A stretch of 64,000 nt of DNA. Origin: Macrocystis pyrifera. Taxonomy: Eukaryota; Sar; Phaeophyceae; Laminariales; Laminariaceae. The position numbers and the translations under genes are program-made. The notes under the pieces were generated by a model, which did not search any database, was not told where the DNA came from, and saw only the letters and a list, made by a program, of their open reading frames with translations. Each line of letters starts with the position of its first letter. Position 1 is the first letter of the stretch. The stretch covers positions 18,942,977-19,006,976 of the forward strand of contig JASSKH010000003.1 in assembly GCA_031763025.1 (NCBI GenBank), read 5' to 3'. Positions 62,789 to 64,000 of this stretch are shown piece by piece.

Positions 62789-63385
62789 GTGTTTAGGATC
62801 CGCCGAGCCGCTATGTACAAGTCGTCGGAAATCACCAAAGCAACACGTGTTCTTCGTGTTCGGAATAAGACTGTCTTTCACAGCATATACTATCACACTA
62901 TCCGCCGCCGATCCGAACGAGGAAAAACGCGGGCGGATGCATTTCATGGAAACCTTTTGACCGGGGATTCGGCTGTTATAGCCACAGGTCCCCAGCACAA
63001 GAAACTAAGACTGTGTAGGGCGAGGACGGAAACACGACATATCGGGTTGGAGGGTGGGGGGGGGGGTATAGCTGGCAGCTCACCGTATAGTAGACTGCTA
63101 CCCATCAAGCAGATGCTTCCGGCTTTGGGTCAGATGAGATTTTCGTGTTCGACCCCAAAAATTGAAACCATGTTTACATGTTTTGGGGGGGTTGTTGTTT
63201 TTTTTACCGAAATTGACGAGGTGGAACCCACGGGTTTGTCGTGCTTTCGTTGGGAAGGGTGCGGGAAGGGGTTCCCCTCTAGGGTACCAACTCCTGGTAC
63301 ATTTGCTGAGGGTAGCGGTGCGTACGTGTGCATGCTACCGCGCGTTCCAACATCCCAACACAACGTCGACATGATGACACGATGA
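62789..63385 (+). CDS. Unknown 198-codon frame in the repeated LINE-associated segment
   Basis: It contains SSEITKATRVLRVRNKTVFH, GNLLTGDSAVIATGPQHKKL and HIGLEGGGGG, and ends TSQHNVDMMTR. The first copy (about 38670-39262) shares the sequence but is frameshifted. A G-run within it encodes the glycine stretch. No family recognised; the start is uncertain. Confidence 0.3.
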   Translation: MFRIRRAAMYKSSEITKATRVLRVRNKTVFHSIYYHTIRRRSERGKTRADAFHGNLLTGDSAVIATGPQHKKLRLCRARTETRHIGLEGGGGGIAGSSPYSRLLPIKQMLPALGQMRFSCSTPKIETMFTCFGGVVVFFTEIDEVEPTGLSCFRWEGCGKGFPSRVPTPGTFAEGSGAYVCMLPRVPTSQHNVDMMTR

Positions 63386-63513
63386 CATCATGACTGGATA
63401 CGGTGGATCGGGTGTAGGAAACGTCGAGGTCACTGGTAACTAACTGTTGCCCGGTCGTCGTGTCCTATCGTCGCACTGTACCCTAGCTTCTTGCTAGACC
63501 CGAGCGGTTCTGT

Positions 63514-63969
63514 TTAGCCTCCACAATCGGTAGCTCGGGGTTTTGATCGGCAAAGAGGTATCAGTACGAGGCAACAAGAAGGCTTTTCCTCGATGGTGGC
63601 CTTTTCTTGATGGGGGGTGTTATGTACGACGCGAGAGGGTGGGACGCGCGTGCTGTGCTTCGTTGTGACTGTGATGAACATGATCTTGCCAGACGAAGAT
63701 TGCTCTGCGTGACCCCGGATTTCAGGGGCACAGATACGTCTGTCCTGTTGTCCTTCGAATAGTTCTTCGGCTTGCTTGCGAGACATGCATTGCAGAAAAT
63801 ATGCTGTAGATACCTGGAAACGTGGTGCTGCTTGCCTTTTTCCGAGCACGCGCTTACGGTTGGAGCTCGGTGGCTGCGTCCAAGCCGTGTCTTTTCCCGT
63901 GTGCTTCATGCCATACATAGTAGCTGGTACTACAGTACCTACATGATCGTATGTGCAGTATGCGCGCAA
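63514..63969 (-). CDS. Second copy of the unknown conserved minus-strand frame
   Basis: 151 codons from the first ATG in the window, aligned with the frame at 39391-39882 with a few substitutions (for example EGQQDRR versus EGHHDRR). Upstream sequence is cut by the window edge. Confidence 0.35.
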   Translation of the reverse strand: MRAYCTYDHVGTVVPATMYGMKHTGKDTAWTQPPSSNRKRVLGKRQAAPRFQVSTAYFLQCMSRKQAEELFEGQQDRRICAPEIRGHAEQSSSGKIMFITVTTKHSTRVPPSRVVHNTPHQEKATIEEKPSCCLVLIPLCRSKPRATDCGG

Positions 63970-64000
63970 GGCATAGGAGGGGCTACAACAGTAGAGGGCG

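Larger units (their letters stand above)
62493..64000 (+). mobile_element. Second copy of the LINE 3' region, running off the window
   Basis: From AAGTGCTTCATTCG (within the last codons of the LINE ORF2) to the end of the window the sequence is nearly identical to 38378-39877. It begins 12 bp after the SOD2 stop codon, so it supplies the likely 3' UTR and polyadenylation context of SOD2. It carries a 198-codon plus-strand frame (62789-63385), longer than in copy 1 because copy 1 lacks four bases near 38757, and the conserved minus-strand frame at 63514-63969. Confidence 0.75.

Overview
This is a eukaryotic window, most likely from a brown alga or another stramenopile. The reasoning is as follows. 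Real coding sequence is split into short exons (37-195 nt) by GT-AG introns of 0.4-4.8 kb. The gene content is protist-type iron superoxide dismutase. The rest is dominated by degraded LTR and non-LTR retrotransposons, small foldback elements and satellite-like arrays. Nothing looks bacterial: there are no operons, dense ORFs or CRISPR. The organism assignment is inference from gene structure; no database was consulted.

Two paralogous Fe-superoxide dismutase genes lie in the same orientation. SOD1 occupies 14683-20289; I could not find its first exon. SOD2 occupies 47841-62480, has seven exons and encodes 218 residues with an N-terminal signal peptide. Exons 2-6 have identical lengths and phases in both genes (37, 110, 195, 69 and 55 nt), so they come from duplication of an already intron-rich gene. 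All four metal ligands are present in both. Their introns have been filled independently: SOD1 intron 5 holds poly(C)-tailed repeats and a foldback cluster, while SOD2 introns hold a decayed LINE, a poly(C) insertion nest, two related 105-bp MITEs, a GCA-rich higher-order repeat, a 36-bp repeat, antisense coding-like stretches and a 2-kb inverted CCACCATGG/CCATGGTGG array.

Layout. 1-678: unannotated flank. 679-7723: Ty1/copia element with 475-bp LTRs, GATAG target duplication, a PBS matching a tRNA-Met anticodon arm, frameshifted gag-pol and two D-to-N changes in the RT active site. 8382-8665: poly(C)-type insertion with an 11-bp target duplication. 11070-12465: small LTR element (TRIM/LARD type, CAACC target duplication) containing a 5S rRNA-derived segment. 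14683-20289: SOD1. 20290-29205: decayed, unrecognised sequence with a 154-bp tandem duplication. 29206-34590: CATGGG array split by a second copy of the small LTR element. 34600-36190: decayed coding-like sequence. 36195-36560: another CCATGG array. 38088-39877: LINE 3' part, repeated at 62493-64000. 40645-41208: TTCCATTTGGAA array abutting an antisense LINE (41202-44223). 45420-45790: CCATGG array related to the 36.2-kb one. 47386-62480: SOD2 with its enlarged introns.

The least expected features are (i) six separate arrays built of different but always self-complementary short words around CCAT/ATGG, one forming a giant inverted structure inside a gene; (ii) a family of variably 5'-truncated retro-insertions sharing a GAGTAC(A/G) plus poly(C) 3' end; and (iii) the small LTR element carrying a 5S rRNA segment with Pol III promoter boxes.
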